The notes under the pieces were generated by a model. That model was not told where the DNA came from, did not search any database, and saw only the letters and a program-made list of their open reading frames with translations. A program made the translations under genes and the position numbers. DNA of 64,000 nucleotides from Dama dama (Eukaryota; Chordata; Mammalia; Artiodactyla; Cervidae): positions 33,308,501 to 33,372,500 of the forward strand of contig NC_083699.1 in assembly GCF_033118175.1 (NCBI RefSeq), written 5' to 3'. Every line of letters starts with the position of its first letter. Position 1 is the first letter of the stretch. This document shows positions 46,131 through 56,424 of the stretch, one piece after another.

Positions 46131-46351
46131 ATGGTTGTGGATTATTCATGATATATCATGATAAAGTGAAAATACTTTTTTTTTCTGAGAATCAAGTGAC
46201 AAGCTCATTCAGAAAAGTTCGGACAATGCAAAAGAAAACATATACAAAATTTATGTCCAACAATAAGTCCTCTTCTGAAAATATGCAACAATGAATATCA
46301 ACTTCTAAACCAGATATGTGTATGTGGTTGTATTTTATATATATATATAGG

Positions 46352-47690
46352 ACTGGAAGAGATCAGTTTTCATTCCAATCCCAAAGAAAGGCAGTCCCAA
46401 AGAATGCTCAAACTACTGCAAAATTGCCCTCATCTCACACACTAGTAAACTAATGCTCAAAATTCTCCAAGCCAGACTTCAGCAATATGTGAACCATGAA
46501 CTTCCAGATGTTCAAGCTAGTTTTAGAAAAGGCACAGGAACCAGAGATCAAATTGCCAACATTCACTGGCTCATTGAAAAAGCAAGAGAGTTCCAGAAAA
46601 ACATCTATTTCTGCTTTATTGACTATGCCAAAGCTTTTGACTGTGTGGGTCACAATAAACTGTGGAAAATTCTTCAAGAGATGGTTATACCAGACCACCT
46701 GATCTGCCTCTTGAGAAACCTGTATGCAGGTCAGGAAGCAACAGTTAGAACTGGACATGGAACAACAGACTGGTTCCCATTAGGAAAAGGAGTACATAAA
46801 GGCTATATATTGTCACCCTGCTTATTCAACTTATATGTAGAGTACATCATGAGAAATGCTGGGCTGGATGAAGCATAAGCTGGAATCGATTGCCAGGAGA
46901 AATATCAATAACCTCAGATATGCAGATGACACCACAGAAAGTGAAGAAGAACTAAAGAGCTTCTTGATGAAATTGAAGGAGGAGAGTGAAAAAGTTGGCT
47001 TAAAGCTCAACATTCAGAAAACTAAGATCATGGCATCTGCTTCCATCACTTCATGGGAAATAGATGGGGAAACAGTGGACACAGTGGCTGACTTTATTTT
47101 TGGGGGCTCCAAAATCACTTTAGATGGTGATTGCAGCCATGAAATTAAAAGATGCTTACTCTTTGGAAGGAAAGTTATGACCAACCTAGACAGCATATTG
47201 AAAAGCAGAGACGTTACTTTGTCAACAAACGTCTGTCTAGTCAGGGCTATGGTTTTTCCAGTGGTCATGTATGGATGTGAGAGTTGGACTATAAAGAAAG
47301 CTGAGTGCCGAAGAATTGATGCTTTTGAACTGTGGTGTTGAAGAAGACTCTTGAGAGTCCCTTGGACTGCAAGGAGATCCAACCAGTCCATCCTAATGGA
47401 AATCAGTCCTGAATATTCATTGGAAGGACTGATGTTGAAGCTGAAACTCCAGTACTTTGGCCACCTGAGGCAAAGAGCTGACTCATTTGAAAAGACACTG
47501 ATACTGGGAAAGATTGAAGGCAAGAGAAGAAGGGAACGACAGAGGATGAGATGGTTGGATGCTATCACTGACTCAATGGACTTGGGTTTGGGTGGACTCT
47601 GGGAGTTGGTGATGGACAGGGAGGCCTGGCGTGCTGAGGTTCATGGGGTTGCAAAGAGTCGGACACGACTGAGCGACTGAACTGAACTGA
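46352..47690 (+). mobile_element. BovB LINE, 1.34-kb 5'-truncated copy with most of the RT domain
   Basis: Begins 'GACTGGAAGAGATCAG' after a (TA)n run and ends 'GAGCGACTGAACTGAACTGA'. Frame 46453-46878 holds RT motifs: PDVQASFRKGTGTRDQI, FIDYAKAFDCVGH (first catalytic Asp region) and GKGVHKGYILSPCLFNLY. The frame then shifts and 46856-47341 continues with LRYADDTTESEEELKSF (YADD box intact but the residues after it are deleted) up to VMYGCESWTIKKAE. Frame 47351-47680 is the C-terminal tail. The copy has no endonuclease and a broken frame, so it cannot move by itself. Confidence 0.94.
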
Positions 47691-47704
47691 TATATATTTG
47701 TATA

Positions 47705-47890
47705 TGTGCTATGCTATGCTTTGTCTCTCAGCCGTGTCTGACACTGCAACACCATGGACCGAAGCCCACCAGGCTCCTCTGTCCATGGGGAGTCTCCAGG
47801 CAAGAATACCAGAGTGGGTTGCCATGTTCTCCTCCAGGGGATCTTCCCAACCCAGGGATTGAACCCAAGTCTCCCATACATGCCAACAAC
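47705..47890 (-). mobile_element. Bov-tA SINE, minus strand, head end truncated
   Basis: 'CTTTGTCTCTCAGCCGTGTCTG' to 'GGGATTGAACCCAAGTCTCCC', directly beyond the BovB 3' end. Confidence 0.88.
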
Positions 47891-48240
47891 AAACTGGGTC
47901 ATGATGTGAGCTTTGGAAATGGAAACAGGTGGGACTTAAATTCCAGTTCTGCTAATTTAGAAGTTATGTGATCTTAGATATATAACTGGTTGCTATAAAT
48001 CTCTGTTGTTTAATGGAAGTCATAAGTTCTATCTATTAAAAGCAGGAGTTAGTGGAGATGGGTTGGGGGTGTTCAAACTCAAAATGTTTTTAGCATACAA
48101 GGCCTGAAGAGGAACAATCTTTTTTCTTCAACGTTCAAATAACTTGACCTTAGTCCAAATGGAACTTTCACAGCCCTGCCCAAAGTGACTGACATTCAGG
48201 AACAAATGTGAAGGCCAAGGAAAGAAGAAGGAAGAAAGAA
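47891..48240. other. Intergenic DNA with GA-rich run
   Basis: A GGAAGAAAGAAAGG-type purine run lies at about 48216-48250. No gene. Confidence 0.45.
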
Positions 48241-48244
48241 AGGA

Positions 48245-48960
48245 AGAAAAAATAGGTTAGTGGTTGCTTAGGGTTTGGGGGATTGGGGTTGAAGGAGCAA
48301 ACAGAACAGGCTCTATCTTGAAAGCAGGACTCCATCTTGGGCTGGACTTTGAGCTAAATGCCCAGTATCTGCGGAAACGACCTACCAACTGGAAAACCAG
48401 GCCCCTGGAAGGAAGTGCTCCAGGGCTCTCCATGCCTAAAAGAATACCCTAAATATCTGTGTAACCAAACAGAATTATACATTCTATTATGCTTATTGGA
48501 GTATGACCACAAGCCTATTGATAATTGTCCACTGTTAACTACCTAGGCTTAAAGCATATGAATCACTGGTTAACTTTGATTGTATCTTTCTTTTTCCTGA
48601 CTAGTTTCAGGAACCTTATACACTTAGGGTATACAAGGTTTTCACAAAGACTGGTTGGGGTCCTTGGCTAAGAGGAGACTCTGCTTTGGGCCCGCCGGTG
48701 TAATAAACTGCCCTCCACTATCTGCATTGTCCTTCTGAGTGAGTTTGTCTCCTGGAACGTGTGGCTACCAGAGGGTTAAATGGGGAATGTCAACAGATAC
48801 AGGGTTTTGGGGGGATGGTAAAAATGTTCTCAAATTGATTGTGGAGATGATTTCACAACTCTGTAAATGCACTAAAAAAACCATTGAATTGTACACCCTA
48901 AATGGATGAATTGTACGGTATGTGAATTATACCGCAATACAGCTGTGGGGGAAAAAAGCA
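48245..48960 (+). mobile_element. Old L1 3' UTR that hosts the solo LTR
   Basis: 'AATAGGTTAGTGGTTGCTTAGGG' on the left and 'AAAATGTTCTCAAATTGATTGTGG...CATTGAATTGTACACCC...TGTGAATTATACCGCAATACAGCTG' on the right are the two halves of one old L1 3' UTR. They are interrupted by the LTR at 48291-48772. Confidence 0.75.
48291..48772 (+). mobile_element. Solo LTR of a ruminant endogenous retrovirus
   Basis: About 480 bp with LTR organisation: an upstream part with 'GACTCCATCTTGGGC', a downstream part with 'TGTAATAAACTGC' (AATAAA polyadenylation signal) and a terminal 'CCTTCTGAGTGAGTTTG' R/U5-like region. It resembles the BTLTR1-type bovine LTR, though the family name is from memory. Flanking L1 sequence is duplicated as GGGTT at 48286-48290 and 48773-48777 (6 bp if one mismatch is allowed). 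No gag, pol or env sequence and no second LTR are present, consistent with LTR-LTR recombination that removed the provirus. The usual TG start appears altered (GAAGGAGC). Confidence 0.82.
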
Positions 48961-49585
48961 AACTACAGTATTTTAATTCTGAAGGATCATAGCAAGATGA
49001 TTATATAACGTGTCAGACACACATGAAGCCCTTAATAAACGGTGGCTGTTACTCATTGATGTAGTAGTGTGCTTGTGTTTTCCTCACAATGATGAGCATT
49101 TTAAAAAGAACGTTCCATCCACAGCAATATGGAGCACTTCGAAATGCAAATGGAATTTTACGTACATTTTAAAGGACTGCCTTGCTCACAAACGCCAGGG
49201 CTAGGCCCCTGGGCATTTCCTAAAGAGCGTAGTGTGCCAGCAAAGCATCCTTCTCTAGGGTTTTTCTGTCAAAACGGTAATACAACACACAGTAAAGAAT
49301 ACTTCCAGTACTATTTTCAAAGGCCTTGCTTTCGGAAAAAGTTTCAGTATTGTTAGATATTCAGAGTATCTCCATTATAACACTTAATGGTATTGGTGTA
49401 GGTTCTGGTAGAAAAGCCAAACAAATTGGTTCTGCTTTGATCCTGTGTGTGGACGTTCCTACGCCTTCAGCTGTATTGTTTTCATGATTACTTCTAACAA
49501 TGGTATTACCTCCCGGGTTATGAATACATCTATGCTGAACTGGAAATACTTAGTTTAACTTTTTAAACAGCGGAATTGGTTGGGG
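48961..49585. other. Upstream flank of the FXR1 CpG island, nothing assigned
   Basis: No nameable repeat. GC content rises toward the island only after about 49850. The open frames 49010-49356 have no recognisable domain. Confidence 0.4.
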
Positions 49586-49658
49586 ATGGACAGAGAAGCC
49601 TGGCGTGCTGCAGTCCATGGGGTCGTAGAGTTGGACATGAGCGACTGAACTGAACTGG
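49586..49658 (+). mobile_element. Very short BovB 3' tail
   Basis: 'GATGGACAGAGAAGCCTGGC...GCGACTGAACTGAACTGG' is the last ~70 bp of BovB, an extreme 5'-truncation about 680 bp upstream of the FXR1 start codon. Confidence 0.88.
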
Positions 49659-49750
49659 AAGTGGTAACAGGTGGGGAGAGGGCTGGACTGAGCTGTGTGA
49701 GGAGGTGTGTAACTGGGGGATTGGGAGTCAGGAGGAAGCCACCAATATAC

Positions 49751-49772
49751 ATTTTTTTTTTTTTTTTTTAAA
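49751..49772. repeat. Poly(T) run
   Basis: About 20 T residues. No attached recognisable SINE body. Confidence 0.85.
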
Positions 49773-49959
49773 GAAAGCGAGGCTACAGAATTTACGGCAC
49801 ATAGTATGTACATTTTTAGGTTCCCTCTTTCCCCTGAAGTTTGTGCCAGTGTGCAACTGAAGGCACCAGAGTTGCTTTTCACCAGATAAGGAAGCTACTC
49901 CAGGGCTTCCAGCACCTCAAGGAAGTTTCAGGGCAAGGTGCCGAGCCTGGCGGAACGCA

Positions 49960-50335
49960 GACGCGTGGGGCAAGCTGTGCCGGGGCAGTTCACTCCCGGG
50001 CAGCAGGAGGCCCCGACCGGCTGGGGCGGGCAAGCACCCGGCCCTTAGGGGCGGAGACGTAGGGCGGGTCAGCAAAGGTCGGGCGATTGTGTCGGGAGGC
50101 GAGCGGGGCGTCGGCGACGGCGGGCGGAGCTGGGGGCGAGTGATGTAAGGAGCGGAGGGATCCCACTGGGAGAGCCGGGGCGGCACGGTGAGACCCCAGG
50201 GGTGTGGGGCGGGGGATCCTAGTCCCGCCCTGTTTTCCCCGCCCCTCCCCCCGTCTCCTTCACGCCCCTCCCCCCTCCTCCCCTCTGGTTGGAAAGTTTC
50301 TAGAATCTCTTCCCGGTGGCCTTTGCGGTTCCAAC
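49960..50335 (+). promoter_or_regulatory. FXR1: FXR1 core promoter and 5' leader (TATA-less, GC boxes)
   Basis: No TATA box is seen upstream of the start codon. GC-box/Sp1-like motifs occur at about 50021-50030 (CTGGGGCGGG), 50205-50213 (GGGGCGGGG) and in the pyrimidine-rich CCCGCCC/CACGCCC stretches at 50223-50285. A CRE-like half site TGATGTAA lies at 50141-50148. A TTCTAGAA heat-shock-element-like palindrome is at 50298-50305. The start context CCAACATGGCGG overlaps a YY1-like motif. The transcription start cannot be fixed from sequence; a 5' leader of some 50-200 nt is plausible. An in-frame TGA at 50189-50191 precedes an open frame without ATG down to the true start. Confidence 0.7.
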
Positions 50336-50386
50336 ATGGCGGAGCTGACGGTGGAGGTTCGCGGCTCCAACGGGGCTTTCTACAAG
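50336..50386 (+). CDS. FXR1: FXR1 coding exon 1 (fragile X-related protein 1, N-terminus only)
   Basis: FXR1 is an RNA-binding protein of the FMR1/FXR1/FXR2 family that acts in cytoplasmic ribonucleoprotein granules and on polysomes, and regulates mRNA translation and stability, notably in muscle. The exon encodes the first 17 residues, MAELTVEVRGSNGAFYK. VEVRGSNGAFYK is the family-wide start of the first Tudor/Agenet domain, and the MAEL start is characteristic of FXR1 rather than FMR1 or FXR2. The ATG has a favourable context (A at -3, G at +4), is the first in-frame ATG after the stop at 50189, and lies in the CpG island. The exon ends after codon 17 in phase 0 at AAG|GTACTG, a usable but not ideal donor (+4/+5 not AG). 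The rest of the gene (second Tudor, KH domains, RG-rich tail) lies beyond the window. Reading through the donor would give a short chance extension that stops at 50420. Confidence 0.96.
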
Positions 50387-51166
50387 GTACTGACCCTTTT
50401 GCTGCTTTGTTGGCTCTTCTAGGGGCTCGGGCCGGTTTGGGGGAGGGTTGGTGGTTCAACATAGTGGCTTTTGGGGTCGAAAAAGGCGGCCAGGACAAAG
50501 CCTGAGGCCACTGGGTTCATCGCTTCTCCCCCCTCCACCCGCGGTTTAACGGTCTCGGGGGCCCGGGCTCCGTTATGTTTTGAAACAACACGTCGAACAT
50601 CTCTTGCGTATTCCTACTTATGAACCTTTTTCTTGGATGCTAGTGTGGCCGTTCGCGAGCCGGTGAGGAGAAGCCGAGTGGCCGCAGGGAGCTTCCTGGG
50701 AGCAGGCCCGAGCGCCGAGAGGTGGGGGAGTCGTGAAAAGGTGGTGGTGGGATTGTGTGGTCACAGCCACTGCCCCGCCCCTCGGACTGGGCCGAGCGAG
50801 AGCGCCTCGGCCCGCGGCTACGACCCCTCCCCACCCCCTTGGGGGGCGCCTTGCGGAATCTTAGGAATTCACCTTTGTACTAGGGTTTTGGGCTAATAAA
50901 CTTCAGTGTCTGAAGAGAGAGCGAGTGCAGGATTGAAGATTAGGCTCGAAGAGAAGACTAGAAAACCTTGAAATGTGTAGGGTAGAAATAGTTTGGTTTT
51001 TTTTTTTGCCTGGGAAATTGGGCGGCGCCTTAGCCCCTCTACTACGGAAGAAAAGGCGACAGTTCTAGGCTTTAAGGTTTAAAATGTGAGATGGATTAAG
51101 AAAACACAGGTGGGGAGGTATCTAGTTTGTTTTCCAGTTATTCAATGTTTCGGGAGGGTGTTGATT

Positions 51167-51200
51167 CCCCCCCCCCCCCCCCCCCCACACACACACACGT
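51167..51200. repeat. (C)n(AC)n compound microsatellite
   Basis: A pure C run of about 19-20 residues is followed by about six AC units, some 780 bp into intron 1. Long C runs are prone to length error in replication and sequencing, so the true length is uncertain. Confidence 0.9.
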
Positions 51201-52819
51201 TTTTTATTTTTCTTTGGGAAGAAGGAGGTGCATTATTGTGGGATCGAGTCTGGAAAACGGAAGAGGAATTCGAGAGTAGAGGAATTTATTAGGGGCTTCC
51301 AACGTAGGGGTCACATAGTTGAAAATGAAATCCTTACAAGTTTAGTCTTGCCGTTATAACAGTCCCTTCTCCCGATTCTCCCTTTCTCCCAGAGTAATGC
51401 CGCGATGTTACAAGATCAATACAAAAATCTCCCCAGCTGTTGTCTGTCAGTCAATCTCACTAAGCCAGCATCTCAAATGTTTGAGAGTCCTGGCTATTTT
51501 TATGAAGGCCCTTCTCCTAATGCAGGAGTAGTATTGTGAGTACGCAGAATGTATTCTGAGTTTAGTTTCAGCGTACCTAGTATCTCCCACGGAACTTTCT
51601 CTTACTTGGTGGTCGTAATTCCTATTTTTAGCGTTTTCCTTTTCTAGTTTACTAATTAGCGGTGTGAAATTGGTTTAGCTGTCACGTGGTTATAGCATAG
51701 TGGAGAATCACTGTTGGCATCTTAAGATCTCTCTAAGCTTTTTACAAGTTTAAATCTCCTTAGATGGTTAACATTAAAGTGAAAACAGTGACTGGTGGAA
51801 AGGAGTCCTAATTAGTAGTTCCACTGTCAGTCTAGGTTTACAACTTCTTGTCATACAAGAGCCCTGAGTAAAATTTGAGTAGATAACTTCATTAACCTGT
51901 TCTGATGCTTGCCTTCTTTGAAAGACTGCAGATAACAGTTGTGGCACACTGCACAAAGGGTGGGCTTTATCATACTTGACTGTCAAGGGTAGATAAGGTT
52001 CATCATTTTTGCATTATTCTCACTATTTGGCTGTTGAATTCTTGTGTAGTGGAGATACGCATTTTTTCCTGGCATATCGAAACACAGGAAAGATTGTTTT
52101 GCTTTAACAAATTATTTTCAGCATGTTGATAATAGATGATACAACACCATTTCTTTTTATGCAAGTATATTTTATGTTCCTTTGCTAAACGTTTACGTTT
52201 TGTAAAAAATTTAAAAGGTTCAATAGTACCGTCAGTTTGCAAGCTTTAGTAAAGATTGTTTACCATCTTACCTTGGTTTTGCCTAGGTTTTTTTTTGCTT
52301 TTGTCCTTGTTTTGGAACTCTATCGATGGTACCTCTCCATACTCTACAAAATCTGCTTGATTCTTAGACTTTTTGAGTCCATTACACCTATTTTGCTAAC
52401 AAAGTGTAGTAAGGTGGTTCTTTGGCAGAGGTTGGGAAGGACCCAAGCCACATTTGAATCTACTGAGGTAGCACTTCAACGTTTTGAATTTTATGTCCTG
52501 CAATAATCCATTTGTACTTTGTGGAAGCTATGGTCCTCAGAACTCTGGAAGAGTAAGGATGATGAAGTGGAAGGAGCCTTACATTTGAATGTAAACAAAG
52601 AAGAATTCTAGGTCTCTACATACTTCAGCTTATTTAATGTTATCTAGCAATGCACTGTTGGCCAAATATCCGTGGTCCTATATTGTTTTGTGTAAAATAA
52701 GATGTTTGAAGTAGTTCAGTAGTCTGTAATATTTTTTATCCCATGTAACTGTCCACTTGGAAAAAACTGGCTTACCGCACAAGCACTTTATTAATTGTAG
52801 CTTCATGAATTTTTTTAGA

Positions 52820-53930
52820 TTAATTTACCCATAGTAAAATGCATCTTTTTAAAAACATCTTTGACGATTATGTAAGCTTTGATAAATGCTAACAGTTGTA
52901 TAATCACTACCAACAGGATAAAGGGATAGAATAATGCCATCATCCCCTAAGTTTCTATCTTGTCCCTTTGTAGTCATCCTCTCTCCTTACTTCTGGAACC
53001 TAGGGTGGTTTCTGTCCCCATAGTTTTCCCTTTTCCATAATATCCTAAACATAGAATCATAGAGAATACTGTTTTGAGTTTGGGTTCTTTAGTTTAACGT
53101 GGAAGTAATTTTAAGTAATGTTTTCAAATTTAAAAAGTAATACATGGTCAGTGAGGGATTTTAGAAACTATCAGAAAAAGCCAGAATAACAGTTAACATT
53201 TTGGTGTTTTTTTTTTTTTTTTTTTTTTTCTTTGAGCGGTGGTTTTCAATATACTGGTGGTTCTGATTTTCCTCCTCATTTTTCCCCCTTCTTTGCCCTG
53301 TCCTCCCACCACACACTTTGCTGTGAATGTGAATTACCATTGAAGAGTTTCAAAGTCATGGGGTTAGTGGCCAGTATCATCATGCTTGAGGCAGTGCTCT
53401 GTAGACACTGATTAAAGTTTTTACTGGCATTGAAACTTCATTTCAGAAATTAGTTGGAACCAGTGAAAAGCTGAAGATGCAATCTAAAATAGAATAGTTT
53501 TTTTCTCCCCCAAATATTTACACAAATACTTTGTTTTGCATCCTGCTCTTTTTACTTAACAACAGTGGATCTATGGTTGTTAAAGAGATAAAAACTTAAC
53601 TCTTGTTTGAAGCTAGGTAACTATAGGGATTGGAAAAATGGGAAATACGGTAATTAATCACTTGATGGGGATGTAATTTTATATACAAACTTGTTTTTAT
53701 AGCTTGTTTTTTATCTGGAGTGCAGCATCATAGGGTTTATATTACTGTGCCACTTAAGATGCTTTTATTATTATTATTTTTTAAGTTTTCAGATAGCATT
53801 TACATTCTCTGATAGTATTGATAGTATATTTATGGAATTGTGTAACCATTACCACAGTCTCATTTTAGAACATTTTTGCTACCCCCTCAAAAAGCCTTGT
53901 GCCCATTTGGAGTCATTAAAATGCTTTTTA
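52820..53930 (+). mobile_element. Old L1 3'-UTR-like fragments in intron 1
   Basis: 'GATAAATGCTAACAGTTGTATAATCAC', 'CTTGTCCCTTTGTAGTCATCC' and 'AACATAGAATCATAGAG' (52820-53090), then 'AGTAATACATGGTCAG', 'AACAGTTAACATTTTGGTG' and a long T run (53208-53229), then again 'GTGTAACCATTACCACAGTC' (53843 on) read as several overlapping old L1 3' pieces. Tentative. Confidence 0.5.
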
Positions 53931-54821
53931 ACTGATGTATATGATTTTAAGCTTTGTAATAGCACTGCAACTTGCATAGCCGTGGGCAGAATATAATTTT
54001 AAATAGAAGTTGAAAGTAAGTCAGTTTTTGGCACTTGGAGAGGAAAGTTTCCATGGTATTCCATGGAAATGTGTGGTCTCCAAGATGGCTGAGTGAATTT
54101 TCAGTTCTTCTCTTTAGAAGATAAAATTACTTTTAAAGCTCTGTGATTTCTGCTTTTGACTATATAACTGATCAACTACAAAACATTTTAGAGTATTATG
54201 TTTCCAAAATTTGCTTTTTGCTTTAGCTTAATATTAAAATGAAATTTGAAAGTAATTAAATTATCCAATGGATTTATTATTGCTAACAATGATGGCCAGT
54301 AGACTTATGGTAAAGGAGTTGTATTTTGAAAATGTGCTTACATTTCAAAGTTAGTATAGAAAATTGATTTCTTTGTGGAGATTAGTAATTGAGGAAAAGA
54401 TGGTTGCTATATTATATTATGGACACTATTAGGTTAAAAACATAGTTTAAGATATTTTGAAGCTATTTTTAGTTGTACATGTTTTAAAATGAAGTTTTTT
54501 AAATATGTAAAAGAACTAGTATTAAGTGAAAACACCACTTAATTTTTAAAAATTAATTTTCCCATGAAGTTTTGTTTTTGTATTACAAGAACAATGTATA
54601 ATTAATGAAAAATCTGAAAACACAAAAGCAGAAAAGAAAGCCTTGATCTTCCCTATCTAGAGAAGATGCTAAGACCTTGACTTTACTTACAGAAAACCTA
54701 TTTTTCGATATTTTTTTCTTTACATCATCAGATATTTGTGGGTATTGTGTAAATAATAGTTTACTATTGTTTGTTTATTACTATTGTCCATTAGTAGTGG
54801 ACATTAGTAGTAGTAGTAGTA
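53931..54821. other. Intronic DNA, nothing firm
   Basis: 54550-54740 may be an old L1-like fragment. A (TAG)n triplet run of about six units lies at 54792-54822 and abuts the next SINE. Confidence 0.4.
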
Positions 54822-55018
54822 CTGTTAGTTGCTCAGTCATGTCCAACTCTTTGTGACCCCATGAACCAGTCCACCAGGCTCCTCTGTCTCCAGGGATTTC
54901 CCAGGCAAGAATACTGGAATGGGTAGCCATTCCCTTCTCCAGGGATCTTCCTTACCCAGGGATTGAACCTTGGTCTCCTGCATTGCAGTCTTTACAGTCT
55001 GAGCCATTAGGGAAGCAC
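54822..55018 (-). mobile_element. Bov-tA SINE, minus strand
   Basis: 'GTTAGTTGCTCAGTCATGTCC' to the reversed head 'CTGAGCCATTAGGGAAGC'. A small deletion is present before the head. Confidence 0.9.
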
Positions 55019-55025
55019 TGTTGTT

Positions 55026-55487
55026 CTTTGCGTTGTTCATTTTGCTCAGTCGTGTCCAATCTTTGTGACCCCATGGACTGCAACATGCCAGCCTTCCCTG
55101 TCCTACATTATTTCCAGGAGTTTGCTCGAACTCACGTCCATTGAGTTTGTGCTGCCATCTAACCATCTCGTCCTCTGTCGTCCTTTTTTCCTGTCTTCTA
55201 TCTTTTCCTGGCATCAGGGTTTTTTTTTGTTTGTTTGTTTGTTTTTACAGTGAGTTGGCTCTTCGAATCAGGTGGCCAGAGTATTGGAGCTTTAGCTTCA
55301 GCATCAGTCCTTCCGATGAATATTCAGCGCTGATTTCTTTTAGGATTGACTGGTTTGATCTCTTTGCTGTCGAAGGGACTCGGAAGAGTTGTCTTCTGCG
55401 GTCAGCCTTATTTCCCAGCTCTCACACCTGTACATGACTACAGGAAAAACCATAGCTTTGACTATACGAATAAAGTAATGTCCATTA
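55026..55487 (-). mobile_element. BovB LINE 3' end, minus strand
   Basis: From 'TTTTGCTCAGTCGTGTCC' to 'GACTATACGAATAAAGTAATG'. The interior carries a T/(TTTG)n insertion at about 55220-55248. Reversed BovB C-terminal coding text is visible (MDWLDLL region on the plus strand as FRIDWFDLFAVEG). Truncated. Confidence 0.9.
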
Positions 55488-55785
55488 CTTATTGTGTATT
55501 TTTTGAGGCTTATACGTTTTGACTGGATAATAATTCAGGAACTGAGTTCTCTACCACAAAGTTAAGGATGTAGCAAACTGCCTTTTTTGTAGTTGAACTG
55601 CAGTATGCTTTCTATGATTGACCCCTAAATCTTGTACTGGCTAGTTGTGAGGCCTTAGATTTTTCATCTGCAGTATGAGGCACTTGGATTTTTTTTTTTG
55701 ACAGTTCATCAAGTGGTGGAATCTACTAGGTCTTTAGTTTTCTGAGGTTCTATCTAGCTCTAACAACAACAGCAATATTTGAGCA

Positions 55786-55975
55786 CTTGTGGCTCAGACA
55801 GTAAAGAATCTGCCTGCAATGCTGGAGACCCAGGTTCAGTCCCTGGGTTGGGAAAAGCCCCTGGAGGAGGGCATGGCAACACACTCCAGTATTCTTGTCT
55901 AGAGAATTTCATGGATAAAAGAGCCTGGCAGGCTACAGTTCATGGGATTGTAAAGAGTCTGACAGGACTGAACTT
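55786..55975 (+). mobile_element. Bov-tA SINE
   Basis: Head partly lost ('CACTTGTGGCTCAGACAG'), B-box-like GGTTCAGTCCCTGG, BovB-derived body to 'GACAGGACTGAAC'. Confidence 0.88.
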
Positions 55976-56424
55976 TTTTCAGACTCACACTGTGCAGGTA
56001 CCTTACCTGAATTTGTCTTATTTACTCCTCTCAATCACAGTGAAAGATGGTATTACTCCAGTTAAGGAAACTGAGGCTAAGCGAATCTATCCGTAAAACG
56101 AATAGGCTGATTCAAGATTAAGATTGATGTTTCTGACTCCCAGAGAGCCTGATCTCTTTAGCCATTATATGATTTTTTAAGTATGAAAATAAGGCTTACC
56201 AAATTATCATTAAATTATAAATTATTCTGGTGAATATAGTGGGAGTCAAGAGGACTGAATTGGGAAGATTCTTGGAGAAATGGTTTGAACTATGTCTTAA
56301 TAATAGAAAAATCTGCCCTTTCCAATCTGGTAACCACTATCCATGAGGCCGAAATGTAGTCTGAATTGAGATGTGCTTTAATTGGAAAAGTCATACTAAT
56401 ACCAAAAAAAGGAATGCAGGACTC
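55976..56424. other. Intronic DNA with a MIR-like fragment
   Basis: 'GAAAGATGGTATTACTCCAGTTAAGGAAACTGAGGC' at about 56041-56076 resembles the MIR core in reverse. The remainder is unassigned. Confidence 0.5.

Larger units (their letters stand above)
49920..50870. promoter_or_regulatory. FXR1: FXR1 CpG island
   Basis: Sharp transition from AT-rich to CpG-dense, GC-rich sequence over roughly 950 bp. The densest part (49950-50340) surrounds the FXR1 start and extends into intron 1 up to the ACTAGGGTTTTGGG region. Unmethylated islands of this kind mark promoters of widely expressed genes. The interrupted 'CGGCGACGGCGGGCGG' at about 50112-50128 is the closest thing to a CGG tract, and no long pure (CGG)n repeat as in the paralogue FMR1 is present. 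The long antisense frame 49917-50498 is explained by the absence of A/T-rich stops in the island. Confidence 0.92.

Noticed and set aside
46453..46878. Reverse-transcriptase-like frame as a possible retroviral or novel RT gene
   Set aside because: Its motifs and flanks are those of a BovB (RTE-type) LINE, truncated and frameshifted, one of many copies in the window.
50204..50422. Frame reading from a GTG through exon 1 into intron 1 as a separate protein
   Set aside because: Only the 17 residues after the ATG at 50336 are conserved; the extension after residue 17 is intronic read-through past a GT donor.
49917..50498. 193-aa minus-strand open frame across the FXR1 CpG island
   Set aside because: Proline/arginine-rich composition from GC-rich sequence, no domain, and it overlaps the promoter and FXR1 exon 1 antisense. 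Long frames are expected where stop codons are rare.
50188..50505. Plus-strand 105-aa frame over FXR1 exon 1 in another phase
   Set aside because: Different reading phase from the conserved FXR1 start and no recognisable protein; a shadow of the CpG island.
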